Positions 1 through 6,760 of a DNA stretch of 17,437 bases are shown in pieces. A program made the position numbers and the translations under genes. Origin of the DNA: Tepidimonas sp. (GTDB lineage Bacteria; Pseudomonadota; Gammaproteobacteria; Burkholderiales; Burkholderiaceae_C); NCBI GenBank assembly GCA_025054905.1, contig JANWZF010000051.1, forward strand, positions 1 to 17,437, given 5' to 3'. How positions within the stretch are numbered: the stretch's first letter is position 1; every line of letters begins with the position of its first letter. The notes beneath the pieces are model-generated. The model was not told where the DNA came from. It ran no database searches and worked only from the letters and a program-made list of their open reading frames with translations.

Positions 1-735
1 GCCGGTGTGCACCCCCATCGGGTCGAGGTTTTCGATCGAGCAGACGATGATGCAGTTGTCGGCCTTGTCGCGCACCACCTCCATCTCGAATTCTTTCCAG
101 CCGACCAGCGACTCCTCGATCAGCAGCTCCGAGGTGGGGGAAGCTTCCAACCCGCGCTTGCAGATGGTCTCGAATTCCTCGGGGTTGTAGGCGATGCCGC
201 CGCCGGTGCCGCCGAGCGTAAAACTGGGCCGGATCACACAGGGAAAACCCACCGTGCGCTGCACCGCCCAGGCTTCCTCCAGGCTGTGCGCAATGCCCGA
301 GCGCGCCGACTCCAGCCCGATGCGCGTCATCGCTTCCTTGAACTTTTGCCGGTCCTCGGCCTTGTCGATGGCCTCGGGGCGTGCGCCGATCAGCTCGCAA
401 CCGTAGCGCTGCAGCACGCCGTGGCGCCATAGATCCAGCGCGCAGTTCAGCGCGGTCTGGCCCCCCATCGTCGGCAGGATGGCGTCGGGGCGCTCCTTGG
501 CGATGATTTTTTCGACCGTCTGCCAGGTGATCGGCTCGATGTAGACCGCATCGGCCGTGGCCGGGTCGGTCATGATCGTGGCCGGATTGCTGTTGATCAG
601 GATGACGCGGTAGCCCTCCTCGCGCAGCGCCTTGCAGGCCTGCACGCCGGAGTAGTCGAACTCGCACGCCTGGCCGATGACGATCGGTCCAGCGCCGATG
701 ATCAGGATGCTGTGAAGGTCTTGTCGCTTGGGCAT
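1..735 (-). CDS. carB: Carbamoyl phosphate synthase large subunit, N-terminal 245 residues (runs off left edge)
   Basis: The large subunit uses ammonia delivered by CarA, with bicarbonate and two ATP, to make carbamoyl phosphate for pyrimidines and arginine in the cytoplasm. The ATG at 735 opens a frame that stays open to base 1. It covers the pre-ATP-grasp domain (IIGAGPIVIGQ at 12-22, EFDYSG at 25-30, NSNPATIMTDP at 48-58) and part of the first, carboxyphosphate-making ATP-grasp domain. In that domain EDRQKF puts Arg129, and IRPSFTLGGTGGG puts Arg169, at the same numbers as the E. coli nucleotide-binding arginines. About 830 residues are missing at the window edge, judged from the usual length near 1070. 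It follows leuE by 42 bases with no clear ribosome-binding site, so co-transcription with carA and leuE is likely. Nothing looks damaged. Confidence 0.97.
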   Translation of the reverse strand, partial: MPKRQDLHSILIIGAGPIVIGQACEFDYSGVQACKALREEGYRVILINSNPATIMTDPATADAVYIEPITWQTVEKIIAKERPDAILPTMGGQTALNCALDLWRHGVLQRYGCELIGARPEAIDKAEDRQKFKEAMTRIGLESARSGIAHSLEEAWAVQRTVGFPCVIRPSFTLGGTGGGIAYNPEEFETICKRGLEASPTSELLIEESLVGWKEFEMEVVRDKADNCIIVCSIENLDPMGVHTG

Positions 736-777
736 GATGTCAGAGTCGAGCCAGGTGGGAGCAGGCGATGGCCTCCG

Positions 778-1467
778 TCAGGGGGAGGCGGCGCGCGCCA
801 GGCGCACCCCGAAGCCGATGAACAGCCCGCCCACGACGGCGTTGAGCAGCGCGGCCAGCTGGCGGCGTGCGCGAAACGCTTGCGCCAGCCGGTCACCGGC
901 CAAGATCAGGGCACTCAGGTACAGCGCGCTGGCCACCTGCACGATAGCCCCCAGCACGACGAAACTCAGCGCCGGCCAGGGGTAGGCAGGATCCACGAAC
1001 TGCACGAAAAAGGAAATGAAAAAAAAGATCGCCTTCGGATTGAGCAGGCTGATGGCCAGCGCACGGCGGAAGGGGCTTGCTGCGGCCGCGCGCCCCCCTC
1101 CCACGCCGGCCACCGGCTCGCTGGGAGGATCCACGGCGCCTGCGCGTCTCGGCCCGGACGGGGCCGCACGCCAGCTGCCCCAGGCCCCACGCAGCAGCCC
1201 CAGACCGATCCAGGCCAGGTAAGCCGCGCCCGCATACTTGATCGCCATGAACAGCCAGGCATGCGCCGCCAGCACCGACGCCAGCCCCGCGGCCGACAAC
1301 GCCATCAGAATGGTGTCACCGACGAACACCCCGCAGGCCGCCTGGTAGCCGCGCTTGACTCCCTGGCGCGAGGCCACCGACAGCACGTACATCGAATTGG
1401 GCCCCGGCAGCAGCACGATGACGATCGTGCCGAGGACGAAGGTGGTCAGATCGGTGATGCCCAGCAT
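778..1467 (-). CDS. leuE: LysE/LeuE-family amino-acid exporter (probable inner-membrane protein)
   Basis: This 229-residue protein matches the RhtB/LysE/LeuE efflux family, which exports amino acids using the proton gradient. The visible signs are the N-terminal MLGITDLTTFVLGTI, the family signature LLPGPNSMYVLSVA (19-32), LLNPKA before a Phe-rich helix (141-146), and about six hydrophobic segments. A longer, low-complexity Ala/Gly/Pro loop (about 100-132) joins the two halves, making it longer than E. coli LeuE at about 212 residues. I chose the ATG at 1467 because family members start there. A GTG at 1515 would add 16 unconserved residues and overlap carA. No strong ribosome-binding site is seen. 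It lies 40 bases after carA and 42 before carB, so it is probably in the same transcript. The symbol reflects family resemblance only; the substrate cannot be read from sequence, and leucine is one possibility. Confidence 0.88.
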   Translation of the reverse strand: MLGITDLTTFVLGTIVIVLLPGPNSMYVLSVASRQGVKRGYQAACGVFVGDTILMALSAAGLASVLAAHAWLFMAIKYAGAAYLAWIGLGLLRGAWGSWRAAPSGPRRAGAVDPPSEPVAGVGGGRAAAASPFRRALAISLLNPKAIFFFISFFVQFVDPAYPWPALSFVVLGAIVQVASALYLSALILAGDRLAQAFRARRQLAALLNAVVGGLFIGFGVRLARAASP

Positions 1468-1507
1468 GGTCGGGTGGCGCGCAGCGTTCGTCGGCGATCG
1501 TGGCGGC

Positions 1508-2683
1508 TCAGGCACCGCGAGCGGCCTGCATCAGATCGACGAAGCGGTCGAACAGATAGGCGATGTCGTGCGGCCCTGGACTGGCTTCCGGATGGCCCTG
1601 GAAGCCAAACGCAGGCCGGTCGGTGCGCGCGATGCCCTGCAGCGTCCCATCGAACAGGCTGACGTGCGTCGCGCGCAGCGTAGGCGGCAGGCTGGCTTCG
1701 TCCACGGCAAAGCCATGGTTCTGGCTGGTGATGCTGACCCGTCCGCTGTCGAGGTCTTTGACCGGGTGGTTGGCGCCGTGGTGGCCAAACTTCATCTTGA
1801 ACGTGCGCGCGCCGCTGGCCAGCGCCATGATCTGGTGTCCGAGGCAAATGCCAAAGGTCGGCACGCCGCGCTCGATGATCTGCGCCGCCGCCGTGATCGC
1901 GTAGTCGCACGGCTCAGGATCGCCCGGTCCGTTGGAGAGAAACACACCATCGGGCTGCAACGCCAGCACCTGCGCTGCGGGCGTGCGCGCCGGCACCACC
2001 GTGACGCGGCAGCCACGCTCGGCCAACATGCGCAGGATGTTGCGCTTGACCCCAAAGTCGTAGGCCACCACGTGCCAGCGCGGCTGGGCCAGACGCCCGT
2101 AGCCGGATGAACCGTCGGCGCGCTGCAGGCGCCACTCGGTTTCGGTCCACTCATAGGGCTGCGCGGTGCTGACGACCTGGGCCAGATCGAGCCCGGCCAT
2201 GCTGGGTGCCTGGCGCGCGGCCGCAACAGCCTCGGCACGCAGCGCGTCGGTGATGGCTTCTCCCTCACGCAGCGCGACGATGGCACCGTTTTGCGCGCCG
2301 TGCTCGCGCAGGCGGCGCGTCAGCGCCCGCGTATCGATGCCGGCGATGGCCACCAGGCGCGCACGCCGCAAATCGTCACCCAACGAGCGCTGGGCACGGA
2401 AATTGGAGTGCAGCGGGGGCAGGTCTTTGATGATCAGGCCGGCGGCCTGCACGGCGCCGGACTCCACGTCCTCGTCGTTGACCCCAACGTTGCCGATGTG
2501 CGGGTACGTCAAGGTCACCAGCTGTTGCCGGTAACTCGGATCGGTGAGGATTTCCTGATAGCCGGTGATGGCGGTGTTGAACACCACTTCGCCGACGGTG
2601 CGACCGGGCACCCCGATCGACACCCCTTCAAAGACCGTGCCGTCTGCAAGCGCGAGCAAGGCGGGTGCGGGGACGGGAAACAC
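1508..2683 (-). CDS. carA: Carbamoyl phosphate synthase small subunit (glutamine amidotransferase)
   Basis: CarA hydrolyses glutamine and passes ammonia to CarB. The 391-residue product has the N-terminal CPSase domain (LALADGTVFEG, FNTAITGYQEILTDPSY) and a class I glutamine amidotransferase domain. In the latter, LSNGPGDPEPCDY (249-261) precedes the nucleophile motif FGICLGHQ (Cys280), and FQGHPEASPGP supplies His364 and Glu366. The frame remains open upstream to about 3922, but homology begins only at FPVPAPALLALADG. I therefore chose the GTG at 2683, which has a GGAG ribosome-binding site nine bases upstream. The length then fits the family (about 380). It heads carA-leuE-carB and is preceded by a 134-base gap with a -10 box and an inverted repeat, so it probably begins its own transcription unit. 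Confidence 0.97.
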   Translation of the reverse strand: MFPVPAPALLALADGTVFEGVSIGVPGRTVGEVVFNTAITGYQEILTDPSYRQQLVTLTYPHIGNVGVNDEDVESGAVQAAGLIIKDLPPLHSNFRAQRSLGDDLRRARLVAIAGIDTRALTRRLREHGAQNGAIVALREGEAITDALRAEAVAAARQAPSMAGLDLAQVVSTAQPYEWTETEWRLQRADGSSGYGRLAQPRWHVVAYDFGVKRNILRMLAERGCRVTVVPARTPAAQVLALQPDGVFLSNGPGDPEPCDYAITAAAQIIERGVPTFGICLGHQIMALASGARTFKMKFGHHGANHPVKDLDSGRVSITSQNHGFAVDEASLPPTLRATHVSLFDGTLQGIARTDRPAFGFQGHPEASPGPHDIAYLFDRFVDLMQAARGA

Positions 2684-2720
2684 GGTGCGAAACTCCGGGA
2701 AAGCGCATGAGACGCCGCCC

Positions 2721-2742
2721 GCCGCAGGTTGCGCCTGCCGGC
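2721..2742 (-). other. Hairpin in the carA leader
   Basis: On the minus strand GCC plus GCAGG can pair with CCTGC plus GGC around a CGCAA loop. That gives eight pairs with one bulged G. It lies in the untranslated leader about 25 bases before the carA ribosome-binding site. It has no following T-run, so it is not a terminator by itself. A role in attenuation or message stability is inference only; leaders this GC-rich often form hairpins by chance. Confidence 0.4.
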
Positions 2743-2794
2743 ACCCCCCAGGGGTAACGGCGCGCGCCTTTGCGGGGGCAGGATAAACTTTTTG

Positions 2795-2800
2795 ATTATA
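2795..2800 (-). promoter_or_regulatory. -10 box of a likely carA promoter
   Basis: The minus strand reads TATAAT, a perfect sigma-70 -10 hexamer and rare in DNA this GC-rich, 111 bases before the carA GTG. Transcription would start near 2788, leaving a leader of about 105 bases. No good -35 hexamer is found at 16 to 18 bases of spacing; at 17 it is CAATAG. There is no TG extension either, so an activator may be needed. The spacer and first bases of the box are occupied by an inverted repeat. Confidence 0.7.
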
Positions 2801-2820
2801 GCGGTCCGCCAAGACCGCTA
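2799..2820. repeat. Perfect 8-bp inverted repeat overlapping the carA -10 box and the preceding stop codon
   Basis: The arms TAGCGGTC and GACCGCTA are exact reverse complements separated by six bases (TTGGCG on the minus strand). The distal arm contains the TAG stop of the upstream methyltransferase, and the proximal arm shares its last two bases with the carA -10 hexamer. That placement suits a repressor operator. Alternatively the hairpin could protect the 3' end of the upstream message. No T-run follows on either strand, so a classical terminator is unlikely. Confidence 0.6.
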
Positions 2821-3636
2821 TTGCGGTGCAACAGAACCAGCTGGATCGAACACCGCGCTGGCACTGGCGTGCAGGCAGATCGCGGCGGCGGCCGCGACGT
2901 TGAGCGACTCCTGGCCCCCCGGCTGGATGATGCGCACGGTCTGCGCCGCGTGGGCCAGCAGCTCGGCGCGCACCCCCTGCCCCTCGTGGCCGAACACCCA
3001 CGCGCAGGGCCACGGCAGCGTGCTGCGGTGCAACCACTGCCCCTGGTGCGCGCTGGTGGCCAACAGCGGCACCCGCAGCGTGCGCAGCATCGGCAGTGTC
3101 ACGCCCTCCAGCAGGCGCAGCGCAAAGTGCGCTCCCATGCCCGCCCGCAGCACCTTGGGCGCCCACAGCGCGGCCGTGCCCTGCAGCGCCAGCACCTGCC
3201 CAAACCCAAGCGCCGCAGCGCTGCGCAGGATCGAGCCGACGTTGCCCGGATCCTGCAGCCGGTCCAGCACCACCGTGGCCACCTCCGGCAGCATCGGTGG
3301 CGCAGGAGGCAGAGCCCACAGCGCAGCCAGCGCAGCCGGCGACGCCAGCTGACTCAGTTCGGCCATCAAGGTCGGACTCAAGCGCCACACCGGCAGCGGC
3401 GGTCCGCCCAGACCGGCTTCGGCGCGCACCTGCCGCCACAACGGCTCGGCCTGGGGCGTGAGGACCACCGCCTGCGGGCGCAGCCCCTGTTGCAGCAACG
3501 CGCGCAGCAGGTGGTCCCCTTCGATCCAGACCGCGCCGTCGCGCCGGTAGGCCGCAGCCTCCTGCACCAGCCGGCGCAGGCGCTTGAAGCGCGGGTTGTC
3601 GCGCGAGACGATCACGCCGTCGTCGGTGGCGGTCAT
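2818..3636 (-). CDS. SpoU/TrmH-family RNA 2'-O-ribose methyltransferase
   Basis: This 272-residue SAM-dependent enzyme belongs to the SPOUT superfamily. It would methylate a ribose 2'-hydroxyl in rRNA or tRNA. The N-terminal part (about 10-110) resembles the SpoU substrate-binding domain (SRDNPRFKRLRRLV, then VWIEGDHLL). The catalytic domain has all three SpoU motifs: LDRLQDPGNVGSILRSAAALG (124-144, with Asn132 and Arg138), WVFGHEGQGV (213-222), and QPGGQESLNVAAAAAI (238-253), which forms the trefoil-knot SAM pocket. It resembles RlmB/TsnR-type enzymes more than compact TrmL, but the exact target nucleotide cannot be assigned, so I give no symbol. Its ATG overlaps the rnhB stop (ATGA), suggesting coupled translation at the end of the cluster. 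Its TAG stop lies inside the inverted repeat at the carA promoter. Confidence 0.92.
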   Translation of the reverse strand: MTATDDGVIVSRDNPRFKRLRRLVQEAAAYRRDGAVWIEGDHLLRALLQQGLRPQAVVLTPQAEPLWRQVRAEAGLGGPPLPVWRLSPTLMAELSQLASPAALAALWALPPAPPMLPEVATVVLDRLQDPGNVGSILRSAAALGFGQVLALQGTAALWAPKVLRAGMGAHFALRLLEGVTLPMLRTLRVPLLATSAHQGQWLHRSTLPWPCAWVFGHEGQGVRAELLAHAAQTVRIIQPGGQESLNVAAAAAICLHASASAVFDPAGSVAPQ

Positions 3637-4283
3637 GACGCGTCCCGACTGAGCCTGGCAGCGGCAGCCTGCTGCACCGGGGCAAAACTGCGCCGGTGCC
3701 AGGGCGTCGGACCGTGCATGCGCAGCGCGTGCAAATGCTGCGCGGTCGGATAGCCGCGATGGCGGTCGAAGCCATAAACCGGGTGCTGGCGGTGCAGCTC
3801 GTCCATCCAGCGATCGCGCACGACTTTGGCCACGATCGAGGCCGCGGCGATGGCCGCCACCGTCGCATCGCCCCGCACCACGGCCTGCGCAGGCACCGCC
3901 AGTCGCGGCAGCTGGTTGCCATCCACCAACACCCGCTGCGGCGGCACCGTCAGCGCCGCCACCGCCCGCTGCATCGCCAGCAGCGTGGCCTGCAGGATGT
4001 TGAGCCGGTCGATTTCCTCCACCGAGGCCTGCCCCACCCCCACCGCCAGCGCTTCGGCGCGGATGCGGGCCTCCAGTTCGAGGCGCTGCCGCGCCGACAG
4101 CACCTTGGAGTCGGCCAGTCCCTCGATCGGCCGCGCCGGATCGAGCACCACCGCCGCGGCCACCACCGGCCCTGCCAACGGCCCCCGGCCGGCCTCATCG
4201 ACCCCTGCCACCCGCATGTCGCTGTCCACCGACTCTGCCCACAGCGACCGCTGCGCAGGCGCAGCGACAGACCGCCGCCTCAT
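3633..4283 (-). CDS. rnhB: Ribonuclease HII
   Basis: RNase HII cuts the RNA strand of RNA-DNA hybrids and incises at single ribonucleotides misincorporated in DNA. The metal-binding acidic residues are visible: Asp29 and Glu30 in GVDEAGRGPLAGPV, Asp121 in LVDGNQLP, and Asp139 in RGDATVAAIAAASIVAKVVRD. ADSKVLS (58-63) and YGFDRHRGYPT (170-180) are further family motifs. The length of 216 is slightly over the usual 200 or so. I chose the ATG at 4283 because it overlaps the lpxB stop as ATGA. An internal ATG at 4217 (MRVAGVDEAG) is the main alternative and would remove a poorly conserved 22-residue N-terminus. A GTG at 4304 lies inside lpxB and is less likely. lpxB followed by rnhB is a common order in proteobacteria. 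Confidence 0.95.
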   Translation of the reverse strand: MRRRSVAAPAQRSLWAESVDSDMRVAGVDEAGRGPLAGPVVAAAVVLDPARPIEGLADSKVLSARQRLELEARIRAEALAVGVGQASVEEIDRLNILQATLLAMQRAVAALTVPPQRVLVDGNQLPRLAVPAQAVVRGDATVAAIAAASIVAKVVRDRWMDELHRQHPVYGFDRHRGYPTAQHLHALRMHGPTPWHRRSFAPVQQAAAARLSRDAS

Positions 4284-5485
4284 GCCCCGCCCCCCCGCTG
4301 CCACAACGGCTGCAGCGCCTGCGCAGCCAGGGCCACGGTGTCGCGCTTGAGCTCGGCGTGCAAGCGTGCAAAGCGTTGCTGCAACGCCACCCGCCGGGCC
4401 TGGGCCCCGGGCCCCTCGTCAAGCCAGGCCAGCGTCGCCTGGGCCAACGCAGCCGGGGTGGCATCGTCTTGCAGCAACTCGGGCACCACCCACTCGCCGC
4501 ACAGGATGTTGGGCAGCCCGACCCAGGGCTGGCGCATCTTGCGCCGTGTGATGAGCCAGGACAGCCGGTGCATGTGGTAGGCGATCACCATCGGCCGCTT
4601 GAACAAGGCCGCCTCCAGCGTGGCCGTCCCGCTGGCCACCAAGGCCACATCACAGGCTGCCAACGCAGCATGCGACGCACCGGGCAGCACCCGCACGCAC
4701 GCGGCCACCGGACTGGCCGCGACCTGCGCGCGAATGAGGGCCTGCAGCGCCGGCACTGCCGGCAACACGAACTGCAACGACGGCTGCTCGCGGCGCATCC
4801 TGTCTGCCGCGGCCAGAAAACGCGGCAGCAGATGGTCGATTTCGGCACGCCGGCTGCCCGGCAACAGCGCCACCACGCGGGCATCGGCTGGCAGCCCCCA
4901 CTGCTGGCGCGCGCCGGCCTGATCGGGCTGCTCAGGAATCACGGCCGCCAGCGGGTGCCCCACATAGGTGGCCGGCACGCCGTGTTCGGCCAACAACGCC
5001 GGCTCAAACGGGAAAAGGCACAGCACGTGATCGCAGGCGCGGCGGATCAGCTCGACCCGCTCGGGGCGCCAGGCCCAGATGGCGGGTGCCACGAAATGCG
5101 CCGTGGGAATGCCGGCGGCGCGCAGATCGGCCTCCAACGCCAGGTTGAAGTCGGGCGCATCGACGCCCAGAAACAGCGCCGGGCGTTGCGCCAGCAGACG
5201 CGCGCGCAGGCGGCGCCGGATGCCCACGATCTCGCGGTAATGCCGCAGCACCTCGACATAGCCGCGCACGGCCAGCTTGTCGCTGGGCCACCAGGCCTCC
5301 AACCCCTGCGCCACCAGCGCCGGGCCACCGATGCCGGCCGCGCGCAGCCCCGCCCAGCGCTGCCGCAAACCGTGCAGCAGCTGCGCGGCCAGCAGATCAC
5401 CCGAGGCTTCGCCAGCCACCAGCGCCAGCCAGGCAGATCTGCCTGGAGCAGACGTCGGCGCATCAGGCATCGTCGCTGCATCCAT
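4280..5485 (-). CDS. lpxB: Lipid-A-disaccharide synthase
   Basis: LpxB is a GT19 glycosyltransferase. It joins UDP-2,3-diacylglucosamine to 2,3-diacylglucosamine-1-phosphate (lipid X), making the beta-1,6 disaccharide of lipid A at the inner face of the cytoplasmic membrane. The 401-residue product has the hallmark LVAGEASGDLLAAQLL near the N-terminus (22-37), then GVDAPDFNL, PAIWAWRPER, YVGHPLA, LLPGSRRAEI (UDP-sugar-binding half) and ASGTATLEAAL. The roughly 15-residue N-terminal tail before the conserved region is variable, and the ATG at 5470 (MPDAP) is a possible later start. I chose the ATG at 5485 because it follows the lpxA TGA directly, as TGAATG. E. coli LpxB is about 382 residues. 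The stop overlaps the rnhB start. Confidence 0.97.
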   Translation of the reverse strand: MDAATMPDAPTSAPGRSAWLALVAGEASGDLLAAQLLHGLRQRWAGLRAAGIGGPALVAQGLEAWWPSDKLAVRGYVEVLRHYREIVGIRRRLRARLLAQRPALFLGVDAPDFNLALEADLRAAGIPTAHFVAPAIWAWRPERVELIRRACDHVLCLFPFEPALLAEHGVPATYVGHPLAAVIPEQPDQAGARQQWGLPADARVVALLPGSRRAEIDHLLPRFLAAADRMRREQPSLQFVLPAVPALQALIRAQVAASPVAACVRVLPGASHAALAACDVALVASGTATLEAALFKRPMVIAYHMHRLSWLITRRKMRQPWVGLPNILCGEWVVPELLQDDATPAALAQATLAWLDEGPGAQARRVALQQRFARLHAELKRDTVALAAQALQPLWQRGGGA

Positions 5486-6298
5486 TCAGTCGTCTGCGCG
5501 GCGTGCGCGCACGATACCGCGCTGCGGGTCGACTCCGGCCAGAAAGTCACGCATCAGCGCCACATCGGCCGCGGCCTCGGGGTGCGTTGCCGCCAACGCC
5601 TCCATGCGCTGCAGCGCCTGGGCCAGCGTCAGCCCTTGCCGGTACAGCGCCTTGTGCATGGCCTTGACGGCGGCCAGGCGCTGGGCGCTGAAGCCGCGTC
5701 GACGCAGCCCTTCGTAGTTCATCGAGCGTGCCTGCGCCGGCTGACCTTGCGCCATCACGAACGGCGGCACATCGGCAAACAGCAGTGCGCACATGGCGGT
5801 CATGGCGTGCGCGCCGATGCGCACGAACTGGTGCACGACCGTAAACCCCCCGAGAATCGCCCAATCGCCCACCTGGACATGACCCGCCAGCTGCGCGTTG
5901 TTGGCAAAAATCGTGTGGCTGCCCACGATACAGTCGTGGGCCAGATGGGTGTAGGCCATCATCCAATTGTCATCGCCCAGACGCGTGACCCCTCCGCCCT
6001 GCACGGTGCCCACATGGTAGGTGCTGTACTCGCGGATGGTGTTGCGGTCTCCGATGACGAGCTGGCACGGCTCACCGCGGTATTTCTTGTCCTGGTTGGC
6101 CAGCCCAAGGCTGACGAACGGATAGATGCGGTTGTGGCGCCCAATCGTCGTGTGGCCGTCGAGCACGCAGTGCGCCCCGACCGTGGTGCCGGCACCGATG
6201 CGCACATGCGGGCCGATGACGGTGTAGGGGCCGATGTCGACGTCCTCGTCGAGCTCGGCACGGGGGTCGACCAGCGCGGTCGGATGGATGCGGGCCAT
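5486..6298 (-). CDS. lpxA: Acyl-ACP--UDP-N-acetylglucosamine O-acyltransferase
   Basis: LpxA transfers a 3-hydroxyacyl chain from acyl carrier protein to the 3-OH of UDP-GlcNAc, the first step of lipid A synthesis. The 270-residue protein has a left-handed beta-helix of hexapeptide repeats from residue 3 (IHPTALV, then DIGPYTVIGPHVRIGAG) and a helical C-terminal domain (about 190-265). The catalytic base is His121 in THLAHDCIVG, matching E. coli His125. HQFVRIGAHAMTAM places Met169 at the position of E. coli Gly173, the hydrocarbon-ruler residue, as in Pseudomonas aeruginosa. This predicts a 10-carbon chain. The start ATG lies 21 bases after fabZ with no strong ribosome-binding site, and lpxB follows without a gap. 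The order lpxD-fabZ-lpxA-lpxB is the classic proteobacterial one. Confidence 0.98.
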   Translation of the reverse strand: MARIHPTALVDPRAELDEDVDIGPYTVIGPHVRIGAGTTVGAHCVLDGHTTIGRHNRIYPFVSLGLANQDKKYRGEPCQLVIGDRNTIREYSTYHVGTVQGGGVTRLGDDNWMMAYTHLAHDCIVGSHTIFANNAQLAGHVQVGDWAILGGFTVVHQFVRIGAHAMTAMCALLFADVPPFVMAQGQPAQARSMNYEGLRRRGFSAQRLAAVKAMHKALYRQGLTLAQALQRMEALAATHPEAAADVALMRDFLAGVDPQRGIVRARRADD

Positions 6299-6319
6299 GG
6301 AGACAGAAGCGGCGCGTCG

Positions 6320-6760
6320 TCAGGCAATGCTGCGCATCGTGCACATCAGCTCGGCTTCGCAGGCAATCTCGTCGCCGACCCGGGCCGTGGCACCAAACTT
6401 GAAGATGCCGGCTTTCATGCGCTGCAGCGCCACGTCCATCACGAGCTGGTCGCCAGGCTCCACTGGCCGCTTGAAGCGCGCCGCATCGATGCCGGCAAAA
6501 TAGTACACGGTCTTGTCGTCCGGGGTGACCTCCAGCGTCGCAAACGCCAGCAGTGCTGCCGTCTGCGCCAGCGCCTCCAGCATCAGCACGCCCGGAAACA
6601 CCGGCCGGTGCGGAAAATGCCCGGTGAACACTGGCTCGTTGATCGTGACGTTTTTCAGCGCCCGGATCGAGGCGCCCTTGTGCAACTCCAGCACGCGGTC
6701 GACCAGCAGGATCGGATAGCGGTGCGGCAGTTGCTTGAGGATCTGGTGGATGTCCATCAT
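6320..6760 (-). CDS. fabZ: 3-hydroxyacyl-ACP dehydratase FabZ
   Basis: FabZ dehydrates 3-hydroxyacyl-ACP to trans-2-enoyl-ACP in fatty-acid elongation. It draws on the same pool as LpxA and LpxD, so it helps set the balance between phospholipid and lipid A. The 146-residue hot-dog-fold protein shows ILKQLPHRYPILLVDRV at the N-terminus, catalytic His48 in FTGHFPHRPVFPGVLM, and Glu62 in LMLEALAQTAALL. YYFAGIDAARFKRPVEPGD (87-105) is also typical. The frame stays open upstream to 7141, but homology starts at MMDIHQILKQ. The ATG at 6760 overlaps the lpxD stop as ATGA; the next codon is also ATG, so initiation could be there. E. coli FabZ is about 151 residues. Confidence 0.97.
   Translation of the reverse strand: MMDIHQILKQLPHRYPILLVDRVLELHKGASIRALKNVTINEPVFTGHFPHRPVFPGVLMLEALAQTAALLAFATLEVTPDDKTVYYFAGIDAARFKRPVEPGDQLVMDVALQRMKAGIFKFGATARVGDEIACEAELMCTMRSIA

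Noticed and set aside
1468..1515. Longer leuE start at a GTG inside carA
   Set aside because: The added 16 residues are not typical of the family and the ATG at 1467 gives the usual N-terminus. It cannot be fully excluded, because neither start has a clear ribosome-binding site.
2799..2820. Inverted repeat as a rho-independent terminator for the upstream gene
   Set aside because: The bases after the stem on the minus strand are TAATCAAAAAG, with no T-run. On the plus strand the T-run lies before the stem, not after it.
2684..3922. Upstream extension of the carA frame to an 804-codon frame
   Set aside because: The extra residues have shadow-frame composition and run over the methyltransferase gene. 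CarA homology starts at the GTG at 2683, which has a good ribosome-binding site.
712..4580. Several plus-strand frames of 250 to 330 codons over leuE, carA, the methyltransferase and rnhB
   Set aside because: All are mirror frames of conserved minus-strand genes, rich in Arg, His, Gln and Ala, without domains or plausible starts.
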